DNA from: Phenylobacterium sp.
GTDB taxonomy: Bacteria > Pseudomonadota > Alphaproteobacteria > Caulobacterales > Caulobacteraceae
DNA length: 64,000 bases
Assembly: GCF_020253645.1 (NCBI RefSeq)
Contig: NZ_JADCBG010000028.1
Span: forward strand, 25,280 to 89,279
Direction of reading: 5' to 3'
How positions within the stretch are numbered: the first letter of the stretch is position 1; every line of letters starts with the position of its first letter. Below, piece after piece: positions 1-9,108 of this stretch. Under the pieces are notes generated by a model. The model made no database searches. It saw nothing but the letters and a program-made list of their open reading frames with translations, and was not told the DNA's origin. The translations under genes were made by a program, and so were the position numbers.

Positions 1-45
1 TTGCCTCGGTCGCCCTAGAGCCGGATGATCACCGGCGGAGGCGCC

Positions 46-147
46 ATGCAGCTGACCGTCCGGCCCCTGGCCATCGACACCTTCCGCGAGAACACCGTGC
101 TCCTGTCGCGGGACTGCCGGGCCCTGCGGCCCGAGCGGCTGGAGTGA
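46..147 (+). pseudogene. Truncated 5' fragment of the AMP/thymidine phosphorylase gene (33 codons, [33 protein letters not shown])
   Basis: Near-identical to the first ~32 codons of the intact gene at 4729, with several synonymous differences; similarity extends into the upstream leader and stops abruptly at ~141. Confidence 0.85.
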
Positions 148-343
148 GAGGGCTGAAGGGCGCCGGCGCGACAGATCGACGCCCGGCGAATCCTGGCGGG
201 CCGCGTCCGATAGCAATGAGCACTATGAATTCGCCATAGCTCTACCGGGCTCAGTTTGAAGGCTTGCAGCGGAGCTTCGACCTCATTCGCGCGCCTGATA
301 ACACGAGCTGACGAAGGCCAGAATGCGAGGGAGGAAAGTCAGT

Positions 344-378
344 CAAGCTATGCCAAATCGGAATTCAATAGGGTGTGC
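344..378. repeat. Direct repeat copy 1 (caagctatgccaaatcggaattcaataGggtgtgc)
   Basis: 35 bp with one mismatch to 3093-3127. Confidence 0.9.
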
Positions 379-869
379 TTTCGTCAAGAAGGACTTTGGC
401 CGTGATCCTGAAATTGTAGCGGCTTTTGGAAGTGTCTGATTTTTCGGGCTTCCGGTGGGGAAAGGCTTGGCCGTGCGGCCTTGAGATTGCTGTGGTGCCC
501 TGGCTAAAGTCTTGGTTTGTTCCGGAATGGGGACCAAATAGCCATCATTGGTAGGTATGCTCGCGGCTTTGAATTCGGAGGTCCATGCCGCGCATCGAGA
601 GCAGAGTTTCGCCTGCGGCTTCGGGGGCCCGGGATGCGATCTCGGCCATGGCGAAGGGGCTCATGCCGTCAGCTTGCTGGCGGGCATCAGGGGGCGGTCG
701 CAGATGCGCTCCATAAGGTCCGCCCGCTTCGGCTCCAGTTCGACCAGCAGGCCAGTCAAACCTAGGCCGCATTGCGGGGGTTTTGCAGGCAGATTACGCC
801 CGGGAACGATAGTCTGCGGCAGCTTTCGGGCTTGCCGCCTTTCGTCCTGAATGACCGGTCGTGGGTGGG

Positions 870-886
870 AACCTGCCCGGCAGGTT
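870..886. repeat. Short perfect hairpin aacctgc-ccg-gcaggtt in a non-coding stretch
   Basis: 7-bp inverted repeat, 3-nt loop, followed by TTGG. Confidence 0.5.
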
Positions 887-1021
887 TTGGCTTAGCAGGA
901 GCCGAAAGCGGCCATCTGATGGAGGCTAGCCTTTTCCGAAAAGGATCGGGAAACGGGAATGCTGGGTGATCTGCCCGGTTAGCTTCCCTTTTTACGACCG
1001 TAGCGTTACAAATGAAGCATT

Positions 1022-1537
1022 ATGACAGAAAATGACCGGCTCGTGCTTCGCCCGTACAACACAGGCGACTTCGAAGATTATCTAAAGATGGTTTCTGATC
1101 CCAATGTCGTCCGGTTTCTCGGCGGTCAACCAATGCCTGCGGAGGATGCTTGGAACAGGCTTCTACGCTATGCCGGACACTGGGCGCTCTTCGGTTTCGG
1201 GATGTTCGCTGTCTTTGAAAGGCCTACTGGTCTCTTTATCGGGGAGACCGGCGTGGCTGATTTTCATCGAGGATTGGGCGAAAACTTTGACGGGGTGGGT
1301 GAAGCCGCATGGGTTTTCACTTCTAAGTCCCAAGGTCGTGGATTTGCTTATGAAGCGGCAATGGCGGCTCTAAATTGGTACAGCAGCTGCGCTGACCGCC
1401 GACGAACCGTCTGCCTGATCGCACCTGACAATCGGCCTTCGTTGGTCCTCGCGGAGAGACTGGGTTACGTCCCGTTTGGCAACGTCGTTCACAGAGGCGG
1501 TCCGTTCGTGAAGCTAGAACGCACCTTGATCGACTAA
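1022..1537 (+). CDS. GNAT (RimJ/RimL-like) N-acetyltransferase
   Basis: RLVLRPYNTGDFEDYLKMVSDPNVVRFLGG...GYEAA-type acetyl-CoA region...NRPSLVLAERLGYVPFG. Confidence 0.85.
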   Translation: MTENDRLVLRPYNTGDFEDYLKMVSDPNVVRFLGGQPMPAEDAWNRLLRYAGHWALFGFGMFAVFERPTGLFIGETGVADFHRGLGENFDGVGEAAWVFTSKSQGRGFAYEAAMAALNWYSSCADRRRTVCLIAPDNRPSLVLAERLGYVPFGNVVHRGGPFVKLERTLID

Positions 1538-2017
1538 CCCCGCCCCCTTCTTCTAATTCTCTGCTCTAGGATGCTAGCCGTTCCCGACTAGGAACATTCA
1601 ATAGTAGAGTGCAGGCCGATTGGCTTTTCAAGACAAGAGATGGAGATGTTTTCCGAAGGCCTCTACGCGAATAGATTTTCCCGGAATTGCCGGTCAAAGA
1701 TGCAGAAACGAGAATGCCGCGGGCGACTGTAGTGACCGGATTCGAGATGTTCTCGCGATTTTTCGAACGACCACAAAGGGGTCGGTTGCTGAAGGGCAGG
1801 AATTCTTCGCAACCGGCGTCGAGCCGCTGTGCTGCTTTCGGGATCGCTCGCGGGTCCGGTTCATGGCCGAGAATGGGTGGAATTCGGAATGGCAGTTCCT
1901 GTTGCCACGCGTGGGTCTAGCTGCGGCGCAATCTGATCAAAAAGTGAACAAACTGCTCTTATTCCGCCACGATTGGTGATGCGGTAAGCCTTCGTTCGAA
2001 TCGGAGCGACCGACCCT

Positions 2018-2518
2018 ATGGCAAAACGAAAGACCGCGCTGGAACACCTGAACAACGGGCGCGAACCGCACATCGTTCATATGATTCCGCCCGGTGCGCC
2101 CGGCTATCGTGAGGCTGATGGCGGGGCGATGGTTGTCTCTTCCCCATCGGAGGTGAACGCCATTGTGCGCACTCTCAGGCCGGGCGAGGTCGTTACGCTC
2201 GACGACCTTCGCGCTGCGATCGCCCGTCGTCATCAGGTCGCGGTGGCCTGTCCAGTTTCGACCGCGATATTCCTCAATATGTGCGCCCGTGCAGCAGAGG
2301 AGCAGCGCGCAATTGGTTTGCCTGAAAGTGAGCTTACGCCCTGGTGGCGCGTGCTAAAGAAAGGCGGCTTTCTCAACCCTAAATGCCCCGGCGGCACCGA
2401 AGCGCAGCAGGCGCTGCTGAAAGCCGAGGGCGTGCGCGTTTCGCCGCTGCGCAAAAAGCCTGCCGTTTTCGACTTTGCCGAGCGGACGCCGACCGACCCA
2501 CTGGAGCAGCGCGCATGA
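2018..2518 (+). CDS. MGMT/Atl1-like (alkyltransferase-like) domain protein
   Basis: RTLRPGEVVTLDDLRAAI...PWWRVLKKGGFLNPKCPGGTEAQQALLKAEGV resembles the MGMT C-terminal DNA-binding domain; no PCHR cysteine motif seen. Confidence 0.55.
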   Translation: MAKRKTALEHLNNGREPHIVHMIPPGAPGYREADGGAMVVSSPSEVNAIVRTLRPGEVVTLDDLRAAIARRHQVAVACPVSTAIFLNMCARAAEEQRAIGLPESELTPWWRVLKKGGFLNPKCPGGTEAQQALLKAEGVRVSPLRKKPAVFDFAERTPTDPLEQRA

Positions 2519-3015
2519 TCCGGAAGACCTTGCTGGCGCTTGTTGTGCTTACATTGCTTGCCCTCGGCGGACTTTATGCCTGGGGTCTGTCAATCCCCGC
2601 CACCACGAAAGCCGAGCGCGTTGTGCAATTCGCAGCGACGCCCGAACAGGTCCATGCTCGCATCAGCGACGTTCGTGGCCAACAGGAGTGGCGTAGCGAT
2701 ATCGGTAAGGTTGAAGTCAGCGGCGACGGTCAGCGATGGGCCGAGTTCCCAGACGACGGAAGCACGCTTACCTTCCGGTTGATCGAGAGCCGTCACGCAA
2801 CCACCTTCGCCATCACTTACAAGTCATCGGTTGGCTTTGAGGGACTTTGGCGCGCCGAGCTTGAGCCCAAGGGCAACGGCACACAAGGCCTGTTCGTCGA
2901 GGAGGTTACGATTCCAAATCCTCTCCTCCGCGGAATTGGTCGTCTGGCCAATCCGTCGGGTCAGCACCTCGACCTTTACCTAAAGGACCTCCGACGCGTA
3001 ACCGGATCCCAATGA
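2515..3015 (+). CDS. SRPBCC (polyketide cyclase/START-like) family protein with N-terminal TM/signal
   Basis: MIRKTLLALVVLTLLALGGLYAWG then VVQFAATPEQVHARISDVRGQQEWRSDIGKVE; ATGA overlap with upstream gene. Confidence 0.7.
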   Translation: MIRKTLLALVVLTLLALGGLYAWGLSIPATTKAERVVQFAATPEQVHARISDVRGQQEWRSDIGKVEVSGDGQRWAEFPDDGSTLTFRLIESRHATTFAITYKSSVGFEGLWRAELEPKGNGTQGLFVEEVTIPNPLLRGIGRLANPSGQHLDLYLKDLRRVTGSQ

Positions 3016-3059
3016 TGAAGCGCGGCTGATCAAGGCAGCTATGGGGTCGGTTCCCGAAC

Positions 3060-3093
3060 GGCAGCTTTTTTGCAGACGCGAGGCAAAGCTGCC
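3060..3093. terminator. Inverted repeat ggcagcttt...aaagctgcc between convergent genes
   Basis: 9-bp perfect stem 3060-3068/3085-3093, between the + strand gene ending 3015 and the - strand gene ending 3114. Confidence 0.5.
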
Positions 3094-3127
3094 AAGCTAT
3101 GCCAAATCGGAATTCAATACGGTGTGC
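3093..3127. repeat. Direct repeat copy 2 (caagctatgccaaatcggaattcaataCggtgtgc)
   Basis: Matches 344-378; overlaps the 3' end of the YHYH gene. Confidence 0.9.
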
Positions 3128-4311
3128 GACCCTTCCCTACGCGAATGCCGGCCAGATCCGCGGGGCAATTCGTATAGAGCCTATTGCGTCGGCTCTTGGG
3201 GATAATGTCAGCGAAACTGCCAGCGGGCTCGAAGGCAAAGAAGCGAGGAATGTACGGCCAGTCGGGTGTCAGAACGTAGTGCCAGACTTTGGCCGGGTAA
3301 TCCGACACGCGATAGGTTGCGTCGGCCTGGATCCCATTCCGTTCGTCCAGGAGCGAAAATCGTGCCTTACCGGCATTGAGCTTTGCGGCAGTGAGGCCGT
3401 GGTAATCACCGCCCGAGATGAGGGTCCGCCGAATAAGGTCGCTCTTTGCCTCCGGATCAAAGGCGTAATCCTGGACGAAAAGGCCGTCGTAGAGCCCGCT
3501 TGGCGTGAAGTCCGGGTTGGTAAGGTCCAGCGCGCGCCGCTTGCCAGACCGCAGGATGTAGCCGGAGAAAAAGAAGCTCTCTATGTCACCATTTGTCTGG
3601 GTGGCCCGGTAGTCAGTGACGGGGTAACCATCGGCGGAAAAAGCCTACAAGGAGCGCCCCAGTCTTGCCATGCCTCTTGCGCAGCAGAGCCGTGAGCATT
3701 CGCGGATAACCGTGATAGTGGAACATCCCGCTCGGCTGGACGTGTCCCGCAATCGCATCCGGAACGCCGACGATCCGCGAAACGGTCGGATGCATGACCT
3801 CGTATTCCCAGCCGGAGCATTTGTTATCAAAGGCATTGTTCGGGTCGGGAACGCCGCCGTCATACCAGGGACCCGACGGATCCAGGATCACGCCGTCGAG
3901 AGCAACCCCAAAAGGGATCATATTGAGGGCCCACGGCTCGTCGTTCGGTCCGGGAACTACCTGCCCGCGCCCGCGGTCCTGCACCTCAAGCGCATAGCCT
4001 TCCTCTCCGAGGGCGAGCCGATCATTAATCCCGAACGGATCAGCGGGATTGGGAAACAAGGACCGCGGCTCGACCACACCATTATCGGAGGGATAGCGGC
4101 CTAACGGCCCGGCGCGCCCAGTGAAGCGCAACGAACCCATGGCGTTCGTCCCGGGGGAGATGTGCTCGACCATCATCATGGTATCGAGATCCGCCGACAA
4201 GGCGCGGGCGTTACTGGCCCAGAGGAGCCCGCCTGCGACACCGGCCGAGGCAACCGCGAACGACGACAACAGCAGATTACGACGACCGATCGACACGAGC
4301 TTGCTCCTCAT
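3114..4311 (-). pseudogene. YHYH-domain exported protein, interrupted by a +1 frameshift at the A5 run 3638-3642
   Basis: Frame 1 (4311-3613) has GMFHYHGYPRMLTALL..GALLVGF; removing one base continues VGFSADGYPVTDYRATQTNGDIESFFFSGYILRSGKRRALDLTNPDF...to a stop at 3114. Confidence 0.85.
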
Positions 4312-4555
4312 TGAACCGACATTCCCCAGATGAACGCTGGGTTGAGGCTAGATCTGCCGTTGTTTTGGGATTGAGGCCGCAGGCAACATCCGCTGTTGTG
4401 ATGGGCATGGTCCCATCCGAACCGGAGTTTCCGCCGGAGCCCGGGGCCGGCGCTCCCGACCCCTCGCTGGCGCAGGCGGAACAGAGGAGTGCGATCGCAA
4501 ACGCGGCAGCGCTGATCTTGCAGGCGGCGGGCCAGGTTGGCTTCATGTCAGGCAC
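4277..4555 (-). CDS. Small putative lipoprotein
   Basis: N-terminal hydrophobic segment AAAFAIALLCSACASEGSGAPAPGSGG, lipobox-like; overlaps the YHYH gene start. Confidence 0.45.
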   Translation of the reverse strand: MPDMKPTWPAACKISAAAFAIALLCSACASEGSGAPAPGSGGNSGSDGTMPITTADVACGLNPKTTADLASTQRSSGECRFNEEQARVDRSS

Positions 4556-4728
4556 TCCCTCGGGCGTCGCTGGCGCGACGGTCGGTCACATGGCCTAGCG
4601 CTGGAGTGTGGAGGGATCATGTGCGTCTTCCCGGGCAAAAGAGGCGCGATGGCCCCGAGGCGCCCCCGCAGGCGCCCGGAGATTGCCCCGGTCGCTACAG
4701 AGGTCGATGATCGTCGCCGGAGACCCGC

Positions 4729-6222
4729 ATGCAACTCACCGTCCGGCCCCTGGCCATCGACACCTTCCGCGAGAACACCGTGCTCCTGTCCCGGGACTGC
4801 CAGGCCCTGCGGCCCGAACGGCTGGCGGGGGTGCGCAAGGTCGAGGTCAGCGCCGGCGGACGCACCCTGATGGCCTCGGTGGTGATCTGCGACGATCCCG
4901 CTCTGGTCGGGCCGGACGAGGCGGGGCTGACGGAACCCGCCTTCCGGCGGCTGGGGGTCCCGGCCGGGGCCGCGGTCCGGATCACGCCGGCGCCGCCGCC
5001 GAAGGGCGCCGCCGCCCTGCGCGCCAAGATCGCCGGGGAAACCCTGACCGCCGCCCAGATCGACGACGTGGTCCATGACCTGGCCGACAACCGCTGGTCG
5101 GACATCGAGATTTCGGCCTTCCTGGTGGCCTGCGCCAGCTTCATGACGGCCGAGGAGACCCTGGCCCTGACCCGTGCCATGGCCGGCGCCGGGCGGCGGC
5201 TGACCTGGAACCGGCCCCTGGTGGCGGACAAGCACTGCATCGGCGGGGTTCCCGGCAACCGCACCTCGCTGATCGTCGCGCCGGTGGCCGCGGCGCATGG
5301 CCTGATCACTCCCAAGACCTCGTCCAGGGCCATCACCTCCCCTGCCGGGACCGCCGACACCATGGAGGTCCTGGCCCGGGTGGACCTGGACGAGGACGAG
5401 ATGCGCGCCGTGGTCGAGCGCTGTGGCGGCTGCATCGTCTGGGGGGGCCGGGTGAACCTGTCGCCCGTGGACGACGTGCTGATCTCGGTGGAGCGGCCCC
5501 TGTCCCTCGACACGCCCGAGCAGATGGTGGCCTCCATCCTCTCCAAGAAGCTGGCTGCGGGCTCAACCCCCCTGCTCCTCGACCTGCCCTCTGGCCCGGG
5601 GTCGAAGATGCGCGAGCCCGGGTCGGCCCTGCGGCTGCGAAAGCTGTTCGAATTCGTCGCCGACCGGGTAGGCCTGACGGTCGACATCGTGGAGACCGAC
5701 GGCTCGCATCCGGTGGGGCGCGGGGTCGGCCCGGCCCTTGAGGCCCGCGACGTCCTGGCCGTCCTGCGCGGCGAGGCCGGGGCGCCAGCCGACCTGAGGG
5801 AGAAGTCGATCCGCCTGGCCGGGCGGCTGATCGAGCTGGACCCCGACTGCCCGGGTGGGTCGGGGGAAGCGCGGGCCCGGGAGCTGATCGGGAGCGGCGC
5901 AGCCCTCGCCAAGCTGGAGGCCATCGCCGAGGCCCAGGGCCCGTCTCCCCTGGCCGGCGGGCTGACGCCGGGACGCCTGGTGTGCGAAATCCCCGCCGCC
6001 CGGGACGGAACGGTCACGGGCGTGGACTGCCTGAGGATCGCCCGGATCGCCCGTCTGGCCGGGGCGCCGACCGACCCCGGGGCGGGGCTTGACCTCCTGA
6101 AGCGCCGGGGCGAGACCGTGCGCCAGGGCGAGCCCCTCTACCGGCTGCACGCCGAGGACCCGTCGGACTTCGCGCTGGCCTGCGAGGCGGCGGGCGAGGA
6201 CAGCGGCTTCGCCCTCGCATGA
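4729..6222 (+). CDS. Thymidine phosphorylase family protein, long archaeal AMP phosphorylase-like form
   Basis: ~85-aa N-terminal extension, then [17 protein letters not shown]...[49 protein letters not shown]. Confidence 0.9.
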   Translation: MQLTVRPLAIDTFRENTVLLSRDCQALRPERLAGVRKVEVSAGGRTLMASVVICDDPALVGPDEAGLTEPAFRRLGVPAGAAVRITPAPPPKGAAALRAKIAGETLTAAQIDDVVHDLADNRWSDIEISAFLVACASFMTAEETLALTRAMAGAGRRLTWNRPLVADKHCIGGVPGNRTSLIVAPVAAAHGLITPKTSSRAITSPAGTADTMEVLARVDLDEDEMRAVVERCGGCIVWGGRVNLSPVDDVLISVERPLSLDTPEQMVASILSKKLAAGSTPLLLDLPSGPGSKMREPGSALRLRKLFEFVADRVGLTVDIVETDGSHPVGRGVGPALEARDVLAVLRGEAGAPADLREKSIRLAGRLIELDPDCPGGSGEARARELIGSGAALAKLEAIAEAQGPSPLAGGLTPGRLVCEIPAARDGTVTGVDCLRIARIARLAGAPTDPGAGLDLLKRRGETVRQGEPLYRLHAEDPSDFALACEAAGEDSGFALA

Positions 6223-7112
6223 GCCCGGAAGTCCACGCCTTTCCCGACGAGGCGGCGCCCGCGGGGCGCTTCGCCGACGCCCTTGGCCTGCCGCTGAATC
6301 TCATCCGACCCCACGCCTTCCCGGACGGGGAGTCGAGGCCCACCGTGACGGCGACCGCGGGGTCCGCCGCCATCCTTTACCGCAGCCTCGCCCGGCCGGA
6401 CGGCCGCCTTATGCCCCTGCTTCTGGCGGCGGACGCCCTGCGGCGGGCCGGAGCGACGCAGGTCGACCTGGTCGCGCCCTACCTGCCCTACATGCGCCAG
6501 GACCGGGTCTTTACGCCGGGCGAGCCCCTCAGCCAGGCGGTGATGGGGCGGGTGCTCAGCGAGGCCTTCGACCGCATCCTGACCCTGGAGGCCCACCTGC
6601 ACCGGACGCCTGACCTGGCGGCGGTCTTTCCGGATCGACCGGCCCGGAATGTCGGCGGCGCAGGGATTCTGGCGGCGGCCCTGGCGCGCCTGACGCCCCG
6701 GGTGGACCTCGTCGCCGGCCCGGACTCCGAGAGCCTGGCCTGGGCCTCGCAGGTCGCCTCGCACATCGCCGCCGGCCTTCTCGTCGCCCGCAAGCAGCGG
6801 CGCGGAGATCGCGACGTCAGCGTTCAGTACCCGGACGATATCCGCCTGCGGGGGGCGCACGTGGCCATCGTCGACGATATCTGTTCGAGCGGCGGCACGC
6901 TGATGGCGGCCGCCCGGGCCCTGAAGGCGGCCGGGGCGTCCAGGGTGACGTCCGCCGTCGTTCACGGCCTCCATGACGCCGACGTCGTCCGCGCCCTGAA
7001 GGCGTCGGGGATAGATCGGCTCATCGCCACGGACTCCGTCGCCGGGCCGGGGCGGCGCCTGCCAGTCGCCGGCGCCCTGGCCCTCGCCTGGCGGGAGATG
7101 GACGCGGCCTAA
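6219..7112 (+). CDS. prs: Ribose-phosphate pyrophosphokinase (PRPP synthetase-like)
   Basis: [20 protein letters not shown] flexible loop, PRPP motif [17 protein letters not shown] overlap with upstream gene. Confidence 0.85.
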   Translation: MSPEVHAFPDEAAPAGRFADALGLPLNLIRPHAFPDGESRPTVTATAGSAAILYRSLARPDGRLMPLLLAADALRRAGATQVDLVAPYLPYMRQDRVFTPGEPLSQAVMGRVLSEAFDRILTLEAHLHRTPDLAAVFPDRPARNVGGAGILAAALARLTPRVDLVAGPDSESLAWASQVASHIAAGLLVARKQRRGDRDVSVQYPDDIRLRGAHVAIVDDICSSGGTLMAAARALKAAGASRVTSAVVHGLHDADVVRALKASGIDRLIATDSVAGPGRRLPVAGALALAWREMDAA

Positions 7113-7118
7113 GCGGCC

Positions 7119-8123
7119 TCAGATCTCCAGGCAGATCTTCCCAAAGTGCTTCTGCGAGATCTGGTGGGCGAAGGCGGCGGCGATCCCGTCCAGGGGGAAG
7201 GTGGAGTCGATGACCGGTCGGATCGTCGAAACCTCCAGGGCCCGGATCATTTCCTCCTGCTCCTGGCGGGAGCCGACGGTGACGCCCTTCACGGCGACAT
7301 TCTTGGACATGATCACGGCCGTCGGCACCTCGCCGGCGAAACCCGCCAGCACGCCGATCAGCGAGACATGGCCGCCGATCCGGGTGGCCGTGACCGACTG
7401 GGCCAGGGTGCCCGCCCCGCCAATCTCGACCACCACGTCGACCCCCCGCCCGCCGGTCAGGGCCGCGGCGGCGGCGCCCCATTCCGGGGTCTGGCGGTAG
7501 TTGATCAGGTGGTCGGCGCCCAGGGCCCTCAGCTTCTCGAGCTTCTCGTCCGAGGAGGAGGTGGAGATGACGGTGGCGCCCGCCGCCTTGGCCAGCTGCA
7601 GGGCGAAGATGGAGACCCCGCCCGTGCCCTGGGTCAGGACCACGTCGCCGGGCTTGATCCGCGCCTCGACCATCAGGGCGCGCCAGGCGGTGAGGGCGGC
7701 GCAGGGCAGGGTGGCGGCCTCGGCGAAGGACCAGCCCGCAGGCATGTGGGTGAAGGCGCGGGCCGGCATGGCCACAAGCTCCGCCGCAAAGCCGTCGGCA
7801 TGGTCGCCGGGCACGCCGATCAGCCGCTCCAGCATCGGTCCGCCCGTCGCCCAGTTGGGGAAGAAGGTCGACAGGACCTTGTCGCCCGGGGCGTAGCCCG
7901 TCACCCCCTCGCCCACCGCGACCACCTCGCCGGCGCCGTCGGACATGGGAATCCGTCCGTCGGCGGCGGGCAGCATGCCGGCGACGACCGCGAAGTCATG
8001 GAAGTTCAGCGAGCTCGCGCGGACCCGCACCAGGAGCTCGCCGGAACCGGCGACGGGATCGGCCCGCTCTTCGATGACCAGCTTGTCCAGCCCTCCCGGG
8101 GCCTTCACGGCGGCGACTTTCAT
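7119..8123 (-). CDS. Zinc-independent MDR/quinone oxidoreductase-type alcohol dehydrogenase
   Basis: VRVRASSLNFHDFAVVAG..GDGAGEVVAVG..VLTQGTGGVSIFALQLAKAAGATVISTSSSDEKLEKLRALGADH. Confidence 0.85.
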   Translation of the reverse strand: MKVAAVKAPGGLDKLVIEERADPVAGSGELLVRVRASSLNFHDFAVVAGMLPAADGRIPMSDGAGEVVAVGEGVTGYAPGDKVLSTFFPNWATGGPMLERLIGVPGDHADGFAAELVAMPARAFTHMPAGWSFAEAATLPCAALTAWRALMVEARIKPGDVVLTQGTGGVSIFALQLAKAAGATVISTSSSDEKLEKLRALGADHLINYRQTPEWGAAAAALTGGRGVDVVVEIGGAGTLAQSVTATRIGGHVSLIGVLAGFAGEVPTAVIMSKNVAVKGVTVGSRQEQEEMIRALEVSTIRPVIDSTFPLDGIAAAFAHQISQKHFGKICLEI

Positions 8124-8249
8124 GGGCCTCTCCCTGACTGGCCCCCGCGGGGCCGATGTGTTCCGGCGCGCACAATGGACACTCCGGCGCGCATCGCAAG
8201 ATCACGCGACGTCAGCCCTTGCGCCCGGGCTTTGGCGGGCGTAACCGAA

Positions 8250-8400
8250 AGACGTCAAAGGGGAGTAGCCCTCCGCCATCCCCGGCGGGCCCCTGCGTCA
8301 ACACACTTGGCCGGCATGGCCATGGCGCAGGGAGAACGGTCCGTCCTTTCAGGGCGGGGGTTCGGGCGAGACCGATGGCGCTGCGGCCCCGTTCCGTCGG
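8250..8400 (+). promoter_or_regulatory. yybP-ykoY-like (Mn2+-sensing) riboswitch
   Basis: Conserved blocks aaaGGGGAGTAGCCC, GCGTCAACAC and GGGCGAGACC in correct order upstream of a UPF0016 gene. Confidence 0.75.
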
Positions 8401-8453
8401 GCGGGGGCTGTTGCGACCATTGGATGTCTCGCCGCCCGACCCGGAACTGATCC

Positions 8454-9029
8454 TTGGAACCCTTCCTCACCTCCACCGCCATCGTCACCCTCGCCGAGAT
8501 CGGCGACAAGACCCAGCTGCTGGCCATCGTCCTGGCGGCCCGCTTCGTCCAGCCCTTCCCCATTGTGGGTGGAATCCTCGTGGCGACCCTGGCCAACCAC
8601 TTCCTGGCGGCCCTCATCGGCGCCCAGGCGGCGGCCTTCCTGCAGGGCGACATCTTCCGCTACATCATCGCCCTGTCCTTCATCGCCATGGCCGCCTGGA
8701 CCCTGGTCCCGGACAAGCTGGACGAGGACGAACCCCTGAAGGCGCCGGCGAGGATGGGCGCCTTCCTGACCACCACCGTGGCCTTCTTCCTCGTCGAGAT
8801 GGGCGACAAGACCCAGCTGGCCACCGTCGCCCTCGGCGCGCGGTTCGAATCCGCCCTCATCGTCACCCTGGGCACGACCCTGGGCATGATGCTGGCCAAC
8901 GTCCCGGCGGTCTTCCTCGGCCACGAGATCCTGAAACGGGTGTCCCTGACCCTGGTCCGCCGGATCGCCGCCGGCCTCTTCCTGGTCATCGGCGTCTGGA
9001 TGATCGTCCAGACGGCGGGCTGGGTCTGA
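8454..9029 (+). CDS. UPF0016/TMEM165/GDT1 family cation (Mn2+) exporter
   Basis: Two E-x-G-D-K-T motifs (AEIGDKTQL, VEMGDKTQL) in a duplicated TM domain; TTG start. Confidence 0.9.
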   Translation: MEPFLTSTAIVTLAEIGDKTQLLAIVLAARFVQPFPIVGGILVATLANHFLAALIGAQAAAFLQGDIFRYIIALSFIAMAAWTLVPDKLDEDEPLKAPARMGAFLTTTVAFFLVEMGDKTQLATVALGARFESALIVTLGTTLGMMLANVPAVFLGHEILKRVSLTLVRRIAAGLFLVIGVWMIVQTAGWV

Positions 9030-9047
9030 GGCCCGGCGCCAAGGCGG

Positions 9048-9094
9048 TTGCTCCCCCGAGGGGGAGCTCCGACCGAAGGTCGGTGAGGGGGTCA
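9048..9094. repeat. Palindromic intergenic repeat, copy 1 (ttgctcccccgagggggagctcc...ggtgagggggtca)
   Basis: Same element at 9174-9220 and inverted at 9109-9163. Confidence 0.8.
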
Positions 9095-9108
9095 ATCCCC
9101 CTCGCCGT

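Noticed and set aside
545-772. Possible remnant of a recombinase or transposase C-terminus (- strand, ELEPKRADLMERI-like in an alternate frame)
   Set aside because: Too short and degenerate to assign; would need a translated search.
1620-1979. 119-aa ORF between the GNAT and Atl1-like genes
   Set aside because: No family resemblance, no clear ribosome site, composition looks non-coding.
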